64,000 bases of DNA, taken from Kaistia granuli DSM 23481. GTDB lineage: Bacteria; Pseudomonadota; Alphaproteobacteria; Rhizobiales; Kaistiaceae. Below, piece after piece: positions 34,275 through 43,359 of this stretch. Position 1 is the first letter of the stretch. Every line of letters begins with the position of its first letter. The stretch lies in assembly GCF_000380505.1 (NCBI RefSeq), contig NZ_AQYH01000003.1, positions 186,001 to 250,000 on the forward strand. Reading direction: 5' to 3'. Under the pieces are notes generated by a model, which saw only the letters and a list, made by a program, of their open reading frames with translations, made no database searches and was not told where the DNA came from. The translations under genes were made by a program, and so were the position numbers.

Positions 34275-35198
34275 CTAGCGGTCGGGAACGAAGGATTGAC
34301 CGAGCGCCGCCGGCGTGTTGGCCCGGACGAGCGCGCGATTGCGCGAAATGATCACCAGCACGACGATCGTCGTCAGATAGGGCAGCGCCGACAGGAACTG
34401 CGACGGCACGCCGACGCCCAGCGCCTGGGCATGCAGCTGCAGGATGCTGACGCCGCCGAACAGCAGCGCCCCCACCAGCACGCGCCGCGGCAGCCAGGTG
34501 CCGAACACCACCAGCGCCAGGGCGATCCAGCCGCGGCCCGCCGTCATCGCCTGGGTCCATTGCGGCGTGTAGACGAGCGACAGATAGGCGCCGGCAAGCC
34601 CCGAGCAGGCGCCGCCGAACAGCACCGCCATGAAACGGACGCGGATGACGCTGTAGCCGAGCGCATGCGCCGAGGTGTGGCTGTCGCCGACGGCGCGCAG
34701 GATCAGCCCGCCGCGCATCCGGAACAGGAACCACGACACGCCGATGGTGATCGCGATGGCGAGATAGGTGAGCGGATCCAGGCGGAACAGCAGGCCGATG
34801 ACGGGCAGGTCGCTGAGGACCGGGATCGAGACACGGGCGAGGCCGGCGCCGGGAACGCCGACGAAGGCGTCGCCGATCAGGCCGGACAGGCCGAGGCCAA
34901 ACAGGGTCAAGGCCAGGCCGGAAGCGACCTGGTTGGCGACAAAGATCAGCGTCACGACGCCGAACAGGGCCGCCATTGCCATGCCGGCGAGGATGGCGCC
35001 GACAACGCCGAGCGCGACATTTCCCGTGGTGTGGGCGACGGCAAAGCCGATCACCGCGCCCATCGCCATCATGCCCTCGACGCCGAGGTTGAGAACGCCG
35101 GATCGTTCGGTCACCAGCTCGCCGATCGAGGCGAACAGCAACGGCGTCGCCGCCGTGATGATGGTGAGCAGGATCCCTTCCAGCATGAGCGCGGTCAT
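34275..35198 (-). CDS. ABC transporter permease (nucleoside/purine type), second subunit
   Basis: A 307-residue permease of the BPD_transp_2 family with about eight membrane segments. It begins LLTIITAATPLLFASIGELV and carries the family signature ERSGVLNLGVEGMMAMGAV, found in nucleoside and branched-chain amino acid systems. The start overlaps the end of the other permease by 4 bases. With the ATPase and BMP-type binding protein it forms an importer likely to carry a purine nucleoside or base. Confidence 0.93.
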   Translation of the reverse strand: MTALMLEGILLTIITAATPLLFASIGELVTERSGVLNLGVEGMMAMGAVIGFAVAHTTGNVALGVVGAILAGMAMAALFGVVTLIFVANQVASGLALTLFGLGLSGLIGDAFVGVPGAGLARVSIPVLSDLPVIGLLFRLDPLTYLAIAITIGVSWFLFRMRGGLILRAVGDSHTSAHALGYSVIRVRFMAVLFGGACSGLAGAYLSLVYTPQWTQAMTAGRGWIALALVVFGTWLPRRVLVGALLFGGVSILQLHAQALGVGVPSQFLSALPYLTTIVVLVIISRNRALVRANTPAALGQSFVPDR

Positions 35199-36352
35199 GA
35201 CGCCACCGCCTGGGTCTGGGGGACGACGGGACGGCGCACGATCTGCAGCCGGTAGAAGATGAAGCTGTCGCAGGCGAGCACGAAGAACAGGAGCATGCCC
35301 TGGAACACCCGCGTCGTCTGGTCGGACATGCCGAGCGCGATCTGCGCGCCCTCGCCGCCGAGATAGGAAAGCGCCAGCAGGAAGCCGGCAAAGATGGCGC
35401 CAATCGGGTTCAGCCGGCCGAGAAACGCGACGATGATCGCCGTGAAGCCGTAGCCGGGCGACACCGTGGTGCGCAACTGGCCGACCGGCCCGGCGATCTC
35501 CGAAGCGCCGGCAAGCCCCGCCAGCGCGCCCGAGATCAGGAAGGTCAGCAGCACCATCCGCTTCTGGCTGAAGCCGGCAAAGGCCCCTGCCCGTGGCGCC
35601 TGGCCGAGCACGCGGATCTGGAAGCCCGTCTTGGTCCAGCGCATCAGGAACCAGGCGGCAAACGCGGCGACGAACACGAAGAGGACGCTGATGCGGATAT
35701 TGGTGCCGAACAGCGTGGGCAGCAGCTGGTCGCCGTCGAAGGGGCGGCTGTCCGGGAAATTGTGTCCCTCGGGATTGCGCCAAGGCCCGCGCGCCAGCCA
35801 GTCGAGGAAGAGCTGCGCCACATAGACCAGCATCAGGCTGGTCAGGATCTCGTTGGTGCCGAAGCGGATCTTCAGGAGTGCCGGGATTGAGGCATAGGCC
35901 ATGCCGCCCAGCATGCCGAGGATCAGCATCGCCGGCAGGATGAACGGCCCCTGCCATTCAGGGAAGAAGATCGGCAGGAACGAACCGGTGATCGCGCCGA
36001 CGGCGATCTGGCCTTCCGCGCCGATGTTCCAGGTGTTGGAGAGGAAGCAGAAGGACAGGCCGATCGCCACCAGGATGATCGGCGTCGCCTTGGCGATCAG
36101 GTCCTCGATCGACCACATCGCCGTCAGCGGCTCGATGAAGAAGACGTAGAGAAACCGGCCGTAGTCGGCGAAGCCCTGCTGGATCGCGCCGAACAGACCG
36201 CCCGAATCCGGCGCCGACGTATCCATCGCGACGACGCGCCAGACGATGACGATTAGCGCCCCGCCGATCAGCGTCAACAGCAGCGCCAGCAAGGGCGACA
36301 GATAGGCCATGGCGGCGGAACGCTCGCCACGGCGGACCAACTCAACCCGCAT
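35195..36352 (-). CDS. ABC transporter permease (nucleoside/purine type), first subunit
   Basis: A 385-residue permease of the same family. The conserved region includes IEDLIAKATPIILVAIGLSF, NTWNIGAEGQIAVGAITGSF and RFGTNEILTSLMLVYVAQLF, which are standard in YufP-type nucleoside permeases. It has about ten hydrophobic segments. Its start overlaps the ATPase gene by 11 bases and its end overlaps the second permease by 4, so all are translated together. Confidence 0.93.
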   Translation of the reverse strand: MRVELVRRGERSAAMAYLSPLLALLLTLIGGALIVIVWRVVAMDTSAPDSGGLFGAIQQGFADYGRFLYVFFIEPLTAMWSIEDLIAKATPIILVAIGLSFCFLSNTWNIGAEGQIAVGAITGSFLPIFFPEWQGPFILPAMLILGMLGGMAYASIPALLKIRFGTNEILTSLMLVYVAQLFLDWLARGPWRNPEGHNFPDSRPFDGDQLLPTLFGTNIRISVLFVFVAAFAAWFLMRWTKTGFQIRVLGQAPRAGAFAGFSQKRMVLLTFLISGALAGLAGASEIAGPVGQLRTTVSPGYGFTAIIVAFLGRLNPIGAIFAGFLLALSYLGGEGAQIALGMSDQTTRVFQGMLLFFVLACDSFIFYRLQIVRRPVVPQTQAVAS

Positions 36353-37943
36353 GAACAGCCCCCCGGCCCGTCATCGTCGGTTCGCCGACACCGCCCATCA
36401 ACAGGCCGATTTCCTCGCGCGTCAACCCGGAGGTCGGCCGCGACGGCGAAAGATGACCCTTCGAGATCACCGCGACGTGGTCGGCGATCTCCAATACCTC
36501 GTCGAGATCCTGACTGATCACCAGGATCGCCGAGCCCGACCGGGCCAGGTCGATCAGGGCCTGGCGGATGATCGCCGCGGCGCCGGCGTCGACGCCCCAG
36601 GTTGGCTGGCTGACGACCAGCACGCCGGGCTGGCGGTCGATCTCGCGGCCGACGACGAATTTCTGCAGGTTGCCGCCCGAAAGCGATCCGGCTTCCGGAT
36701 CCGGCGCCCCCTTGCGCACATCGAAGGAGCGGCTGATGCGCTCGGCGAGCTGCCGCGACGCCTCCGGATTGATGACGCCGCCGCGCAGCAAATGATCTCC
36801 GGTTGCATGGCGCGTCAGCAGCGCGTTGTCGGAGAGCTTCATGCGCGGAACGGCGCCATGGCCCATGCGCTCTTCCGGAACGAAGGCCGCGCCAAGCTTT
36901 CGCCGCGCGGTGACGCCCAGCCCGCCACAGGCCTTGCCGTCGATCACCACCGTGGCGGCTCCGTCGGACAGGCGTTCGCCGGACAGCGCATCGAACAGCT
37001 CGCCCTGACCGTTGCCGGCGATGCCGGCGATCGCCATCACCTCACCCGCCTTGACCTCGAACGAGATCGCATGGAGCGCGACCGCGAAGGGATGCGGCTT
37101 CGGCAACGACAGGTCCTGGACGGCGAGACGCGTCCGGGCGTTCTGCGGCGGCGGGATGTCGGCCGTCAGGCTGCGCACCTCGGCGCCGACCATCATGGTC
37201 GCCAGGCGGGCTGCGGTCTCCTTCTGCGGATCACATTCCGCCACCACCTTGCCGTGGCGCAGGATCGTCGCGTGATGGCAGATCCGCTTCACCTCTTCGA
37301 GCCGATGGCTGATGTAGAGCACGGCGCAGCCGCGCGCGGTCAGCTTGTCGAGGGTGAGGAAGAGATCGTCGGCCTCCTGTGGCGTCAGCACCGAGGTCGG
37401 CTCGTCCATGATGATCAGTTCGGGGTTCTGCAGCAGGCAGCGCACGATCTCGACGCGCTGGCGCTCGCCGACCGAGAGATCGGCGATCACCGAATTGGGA
37501 TTGAGCGGCAGGCCGTATTCGGCCGAGATCGTCTCGATCTCGCGCGACAGCGCGGAGCGGCTCTTCCGGTCGGACAATGCCAGTGCGATGTTCTCGACGA
37601 CGGTCAGCGCCTCGAACAGCGAGAAATGCTGGAACACCATGCCGATGCCGAGCTTTCGCGCGGCGGAGGGGCTGGATATGCCGACCGGCCGTCCCTTCCA
37701 CTCGATGCTGCCATCGGTCGGCTGCAGCGAGCCATACAGGATCTTGACCAAAGTGGACTTGCCGGCGCCGTTCTCGCCGAGCAGCGCATGGATCTCGCCC
37801 GGGCGGATCGTCAGGTCGATGGTGTCGTTGGCCGTGAAGCTGCCGAACATCTTGGTGATGCCGATCGCCCGCAACAGCGGCGCGCTGTCCGGACGTTGTC
37901 GTCCCGGCCCCGCGCTCCCTGCCCCACTCCTGATAAGCTCCAC
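36342..37943 (-). CDS. ABC transporter ATP-binding protein with two ATPase domains
   Basis: A 533-residue protein with two fused nucleotide-binding domains, like sugar and nucleoside ABC systems. Domain 1 has a full Walker A (GENGAGKSTLV), signature LSVGERQRVEI and Walker B LIIMDEPTSVLTP. Domain 2 has a relaxed P loop (GIAGNGQGELFD), signature GSLSGGNLQKFVVGRE and a weakened Walker B (PGVLVVSQPTWGVD), where the expected acidic pair is not seen, as is usual for the second domain. The stop and the xdhC gene are one base apart. Confidence 0.94.
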   Translation of the reverse strand: MELIRSGAGSAGPGRQRPDSAPLLRAIGITKMFGSFTANDTIDLTIRPGEIHALLGENGAGKSTLVKILYGSLQPTDGSIEWKGRPVGISSPSAARKLGIGMVFQHFSLFEALTVVENIALALSDRKSRSALSREIETISAEYGLPLNPNSVIADLSVGERQRVEIVRCLLQNPELIIMDEPTSVLTPQEADDLFLTLDKLTARGCAVLYISHRLEEVKRICHHATILRHGKVVAECDPQKETAARLATMMVGAEVRSLTADIPPPQNARTRLAVQDLSLPKPHPFAVALHAISFEVKAGEVMAIAGIAGNGQGELFDALSGERLSDGAATVVIDGKACGGLGVTARRKLGAAFVPEERMGHGAVPRMKLSDNALLTRHATGDHLLRGGVINPEASRQLAERISRSFDVRKGAPDPEAGSLSGGNLQKFVVGREIDRQPGVLVVSQPTWGVDAGAAAIIRQALIDLARSGSAILVISQDLDEVLEIADHVAVISKGHLSPSRPTSGLTREEIGLLMGGVGEPTMTGRGAVHAG

Positions 37944-37944
37944 C

Positions 37945-38955
37945 TCAGCGTCCCCTCAATCCGCGCTTCCCCAGCTCGGCCTGCCTCAGCGCCCCGTCCG
38001 CAAGAACCTGCCGCATGGCCTCATCGCGCACCAGTAGATCGGCGGCGACCGAAGCCGCAATAGCCGCCGGCAGTTTCGACCGGATCCCCTCGACACCGAT
38101 CGGCGATACCAAGCGGTCGATTTCCTCCCTCGCAAGACCCGCGCCAGAGAGCTGGCTCGCGAAGCGGGCACGCTTGGTTTCGCTGCCGATCAGCCCGACA
38201 TAGGCGAAATGCTGGCCTTTCAGCGCCTTGGCGACGATGGCGAGGTCGAGGGCATGGCTATGCGACATCACCAGAACCAGGCTGTCACGCGGCGCGCCGT
38301 CGAGCGTCGCCGGCGTGTCGGCCGGCTGGACGCAGCGCACATTGGCCGGAACATGCTGTGGAAAGGCGTCGGGGCGCGGATCGACCCAGACGACCTGGAA
38401 GGGCAGCGGCGCCAGCGCCAGCACCAGCGCGCGGCCGACATGGCCGGCGCCGAACAGGTAGAGAACCCGCCGGTCGTCGCCAAATCCCTCTTCGATGATG
38501 CCGTGATCGACATGCACCGAGCCGATCGGAACCGTGCTCGCGCCGTCCGGGATCCGGTGCAGCTTGCCGTCCGATTTCTGCTCGGCCCGGGTGCGGAACA
38601 GGCCCGCCCGTTCGGCCTCCGCCAGCTCGGCGACTTCCTGCCGCCGCGTCCGATCGAACACCTCGAGCGCAAGGTCGACTCGGCCGCCACAGCACTGGCC
38701 GAGCTCAGGGCCGAGCGCGACGCGCCGGTTCTCGTAGAAATGCGGCACCGGCCGCGCCAGCGCCGCCTGCAAATCCGCAATCGCCCGCCATTCGAGCGTA
38801 CCGCCGCCGATCGTGCCGAAAAAAGAGGCATCCGGCAGCACCACGATGCGGGCACCGGCCTCGCGCGGCGCCGACCCGCGTGTCTCCACCACCGTCGCCA
38901 TGGCGGCCTTGCCGTGGCGATCGATCGCTTCGAGAAGGCGCTGCCAGACCAGCAT
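37945..38955 (-). CDS. xdhC: Xanthine dehydrogenase accessory protein
   Basis: A 336-residue XdhC-family chaperone that inserts sulfurated molybdenum cofactor into XdhB. Family marks are MATVVETRGSAPREAGARIV, GTIGGGTLEWRAI, LGQCCGGRVDLALEVF with the cysteine pair, and a nucleotide-fold part LYLFGAGHVGRALVLAL. The C terminus (VSPIGVEGIRSKLPAAIAAS) is also typical. It lies between xdhB (gap 3 bases) and the transporter ATPase (gap 1 base). Confidence 0.95.
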   Translation of the reverse strand: MLVWQRLLEAIDRHGKAAMATVVETRGSAPREAGARIVVLPDASFFGTIGGGTLEWRAIADLQAALARPVPHFYENRRVALGPELGQCCGGRVDLALEVFDRTRRQEVAELAEAERAGLFRTRAEQKSDGKLHRIPDGASTVPIGSVHVDHGIIEEGFGDDRRVLYLFGAGHVGRALVLALAPLPFQVVWVDPRPDAFPQHVPANVRCVQPADTPATLDGAPRDSLVLVMSHSHALDLAIVAKALKGQHFAYVGLIGSETKRARFASQLSGAGLAREEIDRLVSPIGVEGIRSKLPAAIAASVAADLLVRDEAMRQVLADGALRQAELGKRGLRGR

Positions 38956-38958
38956 GTT

Positions 38959-41283
38959 CTATCCTGTCGTCGTCATCCCTCGAACCGCCCGCATGATGGC
39001 CTCCGGCGTCGCCGGCGCGTTGAGGGCGGGCATCACGCCCGGTTTCAGGCTGGCGATCGCATTGGCGATCGCACAGAAGACCGAGATGCCGAGCATCAGG
39101 GGCGGCTCGCCCACGGCCTTCGACTTAAAGATAGTGTCTTCGCGCGGCCCTTCCGACTGGAAAAGCTCGACCTTGAAATGCTCGGGAATGTCCGAGGCGG
39201 CGGGGATCTTGTAGGTGGAGGGCGCATGGGTGCGCAGCCGCCCCTGCTTGTCCCAGACCAGTTCCTCGGTCGTCAGCCAGCCCATGCCCTGGACGAAACC
39301 GCCCTCGATCTGGCCGATGTCGATGGCCGGATTGAGCGACTTGCCGACATCGTGCAGGACGTCGACGCGATCAACCTTCATCTCGCCGGTCATGGTGTCG
39401 ATCGTGACTTCCGAGCAGGCCGCGCCATAGGCGAAATAGAAGAACGGCCGGCCCTCGGCCTTGTCGCGGTTCCAGGCGATCTTCGGCGTCTTGTAGAAGC
39501 CGGCAGCCGAAAGCTGCACGCGCTCGACATAGGCGGCGTTGGCAAGCTCGGCCAGACTCATCACGTGATTGCCAAAGACGACCTGGTTGTCGCGGAACGT
39601 CACCTGGGTGCGGCGGACATGCCACTTCTCCTCGATGAAGGCGAAGAGGCGATCCTTGATGATGTTGCAGGCGTTCTGCGCCGCCATGGCATTGAGATCG
39701 GTACCGGAAGAGGCCGCCGTCGGCGACGTGTTCGGCACCTTGTCGGTGCGGGTCGCGGTGATCGCCACCTTGGCCGTATCGACGCCGAACGCCTCGGCCA
39801 CCACCTGCGCCACCTTCTGGTACAGCCCCTGCCCCATCTCGGTGCCGCCATGGTTCAGATGCAGCGACCCATCGCGATAGAGATGGATCAGCGCGCCGGC
39901 CTGGTTCAGCATCATCAGCGTGAAGGAGATGCCGAACTTGACCGGCGTCAGCGCCAGCCCGCGCTTCAGGATCCGGCTCTTGGCGTTCCAGGCCGTAATC
40001 TCCTCGCGGCGCGCCCGATAGTCGCTGGTCCGCTCCAACTGACCGACGAGATCGTGCAGCAGATTGTCGGTGACCTGCATGCCATAGGGGGTGTGGTCGC
40101 GGCCGGCCCGGTAGAAATTCTCCTTGCGGACGTCGAGCGGGTCCTTCTGCAGCGTATAGGCAAGATGATCCATCATCCGCTCGGCGAACAGCATGCCCTG
40201 CGGGCCGCCGAAACCGCGGAAGGCGGTGTTGGAGACCGTGTTGGTACGGAAACGCCGGGTCAGGATGCGGCAGGTCGGATAGAAATAGGAATTGTCGGAA
40301 TGGAACATCGTCCGGTCGACGACGCCCATCGACAGATCTTCCGAATGGCCGCAGCGCGCGTTGAGCGCCACGTCGACGGAACGCAGGATGCCGTCCGACG
40401 TCGCGCCGACGCGATACTCGACATCGAACTCATGCCGCTTGCCGGTCATCATCATGTCGTCGTCGCGATCGAGGCGGAACTTGCAGGGCCGTCCCGTCTT
40501 CACCGCCGCGACCGCCGCGAGCACCGCCCATTGCGAAGCCTGGCTTTCCTTGCCGCCGAAGCCGCCGCCCATGCGGCGGATCTCCACGGTCACGGCGCTG
40601 GAGGGCACATGCAGGGCGTGCGCGACCAGATGCTGGACTTCGCTTGGATGCTGGGTCGAGGAATATACATGCATCTCGCCCGCCTCGCCGGGCACGGCAA
40701 GCGCGATCTGGCCCTCGAGGTAGAAATGCTCCTGACCGCCGATGCTGAACTGGCCGTCGAGCTTCAGCGGCGCTGCCGCGAGGCCCATTTCGACGTCGCC
40801 CCGCCCGAACGAATATTCCGGCAGGACGGTCTCGGTCGCTTCGGCGATCGCGACGACCGGCGTCTCCGCGACCGTGACGAATTTCGCCTTCTTGGCGGCG
40901 CGGCGAGCCTGGTCGCGCGTCTCGGCGACGACGATGAACACCACCTGGCCGTGGAAGCGGACCCGATCGACAGCCAGGGCCGGGTCATCGCCGATCAGCT
41001 TCGGGCTCACATCGTTGCTGCCGGGAATATCCGCCGCCGTCAGCACGGCGACGACACCGGGCGCAGCGCGCACCTCGTCGAGATCGAGGCTGGTGATCTG
41101 ACCGCTGGCGATCGGCGCATAGCCGGGCGCGACATGCAGCGTGCCGGACGGCTCGCGGATATCGTCGATATAGGCGGCGGTGCCCGTCACATGGCGCGGC
41201 GCGCTGTCATGCGGCAGCGGCTTGCGGACGACGGCGAGGTCGGCATCGGCGACGATGGGAGGCTTATTCAGCAGCATGGACAT
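38959..41283 (-). CDS. xdhB: Xanthine dehydrogenase, molybdopterin-binding subunit
   Basis: A 774-residue large subunit that hydroxylates hypoxanthine and xanthine at the molybdenum centre. Marks are HVTGTAAYIDDIREPSGTLH, EGQIALAVPGE, MGGGFGGKESQASQWAV, FRGFGGPQGMLF, HLNHGGTEMGQGLYQKV and the catalytic Glu region VGEPPLMLGISV. GGAGG precedes ATG 41283. The gene overlaps xdhA by 20 bases. The reading frame continues upstream inside xdhA but those codons are not conserved. Confidence 0.96.
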   Translation of the reverse strand: MSMLLNKPPIVADADLAVVRKPLPHDSAPRHVTGTAAYIDDIREPSGTLHVAPGYAPIASGQITSLDLDEVRAAPGVVAVLTAADIPGSNDVSPKLIGDDPALAVDRVRFHGQVVFIVVAETRDQARRAAKKAKFVTVAETPVVAIAEATETVLPEYSFGRGDVEMGLAAAPLKLDGQFSIGGQEHFYLEGQIALAVPGEAGEMHVYSSTQHPSEVQHLVAHALHVPSSAVTVEIRRMGGGFGGKESQASQWAVLAAVAAVKTGRPCKFRLDRDDDMMMTGKRHEFDVEYRVGATSDGILRSVDVALNARCGHSEDLSMGVVDRTMFHSDNSYFYPTCRILTRRFRTNTVSNTAFRGFGGPQGMLFAERMMDHLAYTLQKDPLDVRKENFYRAGRDHTPYGMQVTDNLLHDLVGQLERTSDYRARREEITAWNAKSRILKRGLALTPVKFGISFTLMMLNQAGALIHLYRDGSLHLNHGGTEMGQGLYQKVAQVVAEAFGVDTAKVAITATRTDKVPNTSPTAASSGTDLNAMAAQNACNIIKDRLFAFIEEKWHVRRTQVTFRDNQVVFGNHVMSLAELANAAYVERVQLSAAGFYKTPKIAWNRDKAEGRPFFYFAYGAACSEVTIDTMTGEMKVDRVDVLHDVGKSLNPAIDIGQIEGGFVQGMGWLTTEELVWDKQGRLRTHAPSTYKIPAASDIPEHFKVELFQSEGPREDTIFKSKAVGEPPLMLGISVFCAIANAIASLKPGVMPALNAPATPEAIMRAVRGMTTTG

Positions 41284-42748
41284 AGCCCTCCCGCCGACCG
41301 ACGAGACGTGTGCGCGAGGTCGGCGTGCCGGCCGCTTCGAGCAGGGCCTTGCCGAGAAGTGCATGCGCCGTCTCGGCGCGGTAATTGGCGCTGGCGCGAT
41401 GGTCGTCCATTGGCGCGAAATCGTCCCGCAGCGCGACGAACGCCTTCGACCAGGCGGCCGCGTCGCGAATGCCGGCCCCCTGCAGGGCCGCTTCCGCGCC
41501 CTTGGCCCGCTTCGGAATGCCGGCCATGCCGCCATAGGCGATGCGCGCTTCCTGGATCACGCCCTGCTCGTCGAGCGTGAAGCGGAATGCGCCCATCACC
41601 GAGGAAATGTCCTGGTCGAAACGCTTGGTGACCTTGTAGCAGCGGAATACCTGATCCGGCCGCAGCTTCGGGATCAGCAGCCCGGTGACGAACTCGCCCG
41701 CCGCGCGGTTCTGCTTGCCGTACTCGATATAGAAATCCTCGACCGCCAGGACGCGAGAGCGGTCGCGCCGGCGCAGCTCCATCGTCGCGCCGAGCACGAT
41801 CAGCGCCGGCGGCGTATCGCCGATCGGCGAGCCATTGGCCACATTGCCGCCGACCGTGCCGCGCGCCCGCACCTGCTTGGAGCCGATGCGCCGGAACAGC
41901 TCGCCGAGATCGGGATCGATGGCGCGCATATAGGGCTCGACGCCGGCATAGGTCGCCGCCGCGCCGATCAGCACCTCGCGCCCGGTATCCTCGATGCCGT
42001 CGAGATCCTTGACACGCCCCAGATGAATGATCTTGGGCAAGTCCCTGAGTTGTTTGGTAATCCAGAGGCCGACATCGGTGGCGCCGGCGACCAGGATCGC
42101 ATCGGGATGGCGTGAATAGAGCGCGGCCAAGCCGTCGATCGAGGCCGGCGCCGCGAAGAAGCGGTCGTCGTCGCCGATGAAGATATCGCGGTCGTCGGTA
42201 ATGAAATCGAGGATGCCGGCCATGTCCTCGGCCGTCTTGCGGAACTTGTCATCGCGCGGGCCGGCGCAGGCCGACAACGCCGCCTCGACAATCGGTCGAT
42301 AGCCGGTGCAGCGGCAAAGATTGCCGGCGATCGCATCATTGACCTCGTCGCGCCCGACCGGGCCGTCGGTGCCCTCATAGAGCGAGAACAGGCTCATGAC
42401 GAAGCCCGGCGTGCAGAAGCCGCATTGCGAGCCGTGCTTCTCGACCATGGCCTGCTGGATCGGATGCAGGGTCACGCCGTCGGCCAGATCCTCCACCGTC
42501 ACGATCTCGGTGCCGTCGGCCATGCCGAGCAGCTGGATGCAGGCATTGACCGGCTCGTAGACGACCTTGCCGCCGCGCGAGCGCCCGATCGCCACAGTGC
42601 AGGCGCCGCAATCGCCCTCGCCGCAGCCTTCCTTGGTGCCGGTCGACCCTTCGGTCAGGCGCAGATAGTCGAGCAGCGTCGTCATCGGATCGACTTTGCC
42701 GACCTCGACGATCTGGCCCCGGCGAACGAAGCGAACGGTTTCGCGCAT
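41264..42748 (-). CDS. xdhA: Xanthine dehydrogenase, FeS/FAD subunit
   Basis: A 494-residue small subunit that takes electrons from XdhB to NAD+. The first [2Fe-2S] site is GTKEGCGEGDCGACTVAIG, the second uses QCGFCTPGFVMSL and GNLCRCTGYRPIVEA. The FAD domain holds LVAGATDVGLWITKQ and VGGNVANGSPIGDTPP. I place the start at ATG 42748, 5 bases after the uraH stop. A TTG at 42757 that overlaps that stop is an alternative. Confidence 0.96.
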   Translation of the reverse strand: MRETVRFVRRGQIVEVGKVDPMTTLLDYLRLTEGSTGTKEGCGEGDCGACTVAIGRSRGGKVVYEPVNACIQLLGMADGTEIVTVEDLADGVTLHPIQQAMVEKHGSQCGFCTPGFVMSLFSLYEGTDGPVGRDEVNDAIAGNLCRCTGYRPIVEAALSACAGPRDDKFRKTAEDMAGILDFITDDRDIFIGDDDRFFAAPASIDGLAALYSRHPDAILVAGATDVGLWITKQLRDLPKIIHLGRVKDLDGIEDTGREVLIGAAATYAGVEPYMRAIDPDLGELFRRIGSKQVRARGTVGGNVANGSPIGDTPPALIVLGATMELRRRDRSRVLAVEDFYIEYGKQNRAAGEFVTGLLIPKLRPDQVFRCYKVTKRFDQDISSVMGAFRFTLDEQGVIQEARIAYGGMAGIPKRAKGAEAALQGAGIRDAAAWSKAFVALRDDFAPMDDHRASANYRAETAHALLGKALLEAAGTPTSRTRLVGRREGYVHAAE

Positions 42749-42753
42749 GCTGC

Positions 42754-43104
42754 TCAACTGCCCCGATAGGTGGAATAGCCGTAAGGCGAGATCAGCAGCG
42801 GCACGTGATAGTGCTCCGACGGCGCGCCGATGCCGAAGCGGATCGGAATGACGTCGAGAAACAGGGTCGCCGGTAGCTCCGCGCCGGATGCGCGCAGATA
42901 ATCACCGGCATGGAAGAGCAACTCGTAGTTGCCCTCCTCCAGCGCCGCGCCCTCGAGCAGCGGCCCGTCGATCCGGCCATCGGCATTCGTCGTGACGGAC
43001 TTCACCAGCACGGGCGTCGACCCGAGGCGATAGAGGTCGATCTTCAGCCCCGCAGCCGGACGGCCGGCGGCGGTATCGAGAACATGCGTGGTGAGGCGGC
43101 CCAT
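42754..43104 (-). CDS. uraH: 5-hydroxyisourate hydrolase
   Basis: A 116-residue transthyretin-like enzyme that opens 5-hydroxyisourate to OHCU. Marks are [18 protein letters not shown] at the start and the C-terminal tetrapeptide YRGS, which is diagnostic of the enzyme family, with [16 protein letters not shown] before it. It is the first gene of the leftward purine operon and its promoter region is shared with the divergent LysR gene. Confidence 0.96.
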   Translation of the reverse strand: MGRLTTHVLDTAAGRPAAGLKIDLYRLGSTPVLVKSVTTNADGRIDGPLLEGAALEEGNYELLFHAGDYLRASGAELPATLFLDVIPIRFGIGAPSEHYHVPLLISPYGYSTYRGS

Positions 43105-43171
43105 TTCCGTTCCATTCCAGTACGTACCAGGCGTCCGACCTTGGACGAACCATAGGGAAATGCCTAAGGCG

Positions 43172-43194
43172 TGATCAAATGGAATCTTTGATCA
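43172..43194. promoter_or_regulatory. Palindromic site between LysR gene and the purine operon
   Basis: A perfect inverted repeat TGATCAAA-N7-TTTGATCA lies 68 bases before the uraH ATG and 166 bases before the LysR ATG. It has the interrupted dyad expected of LysR binding sites (contains a T-N11-A core). It is the best candidate for the operator of the adjacent regulator. Confidence 0.7.
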
Positions 43195-43359
43195 ATTGGT
43201 GCACCTTATCGCGGCAAGTCCACGTCGCAACGCAAACCTGACGCCATCCCCTGACATCATGCTAGGCCGGACCGGGTGTCCATGATAGTGCCTGATGGAG
43301 CGCGGACCGCTGCCGAAAAGGCAGCAATGCACCGCGAGAGCCGCAAAGGGGTTGGCATC

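Noticed and set aside
38209-41580. A 1123-codon open frame on the plus strand opposite xdhB/xdhC
   Set aside because: It is antisense to genuine molybdenum hydroxylase genes and rich in His, Arg and Asp as expected for a shadow frame. No domain is recognisable.
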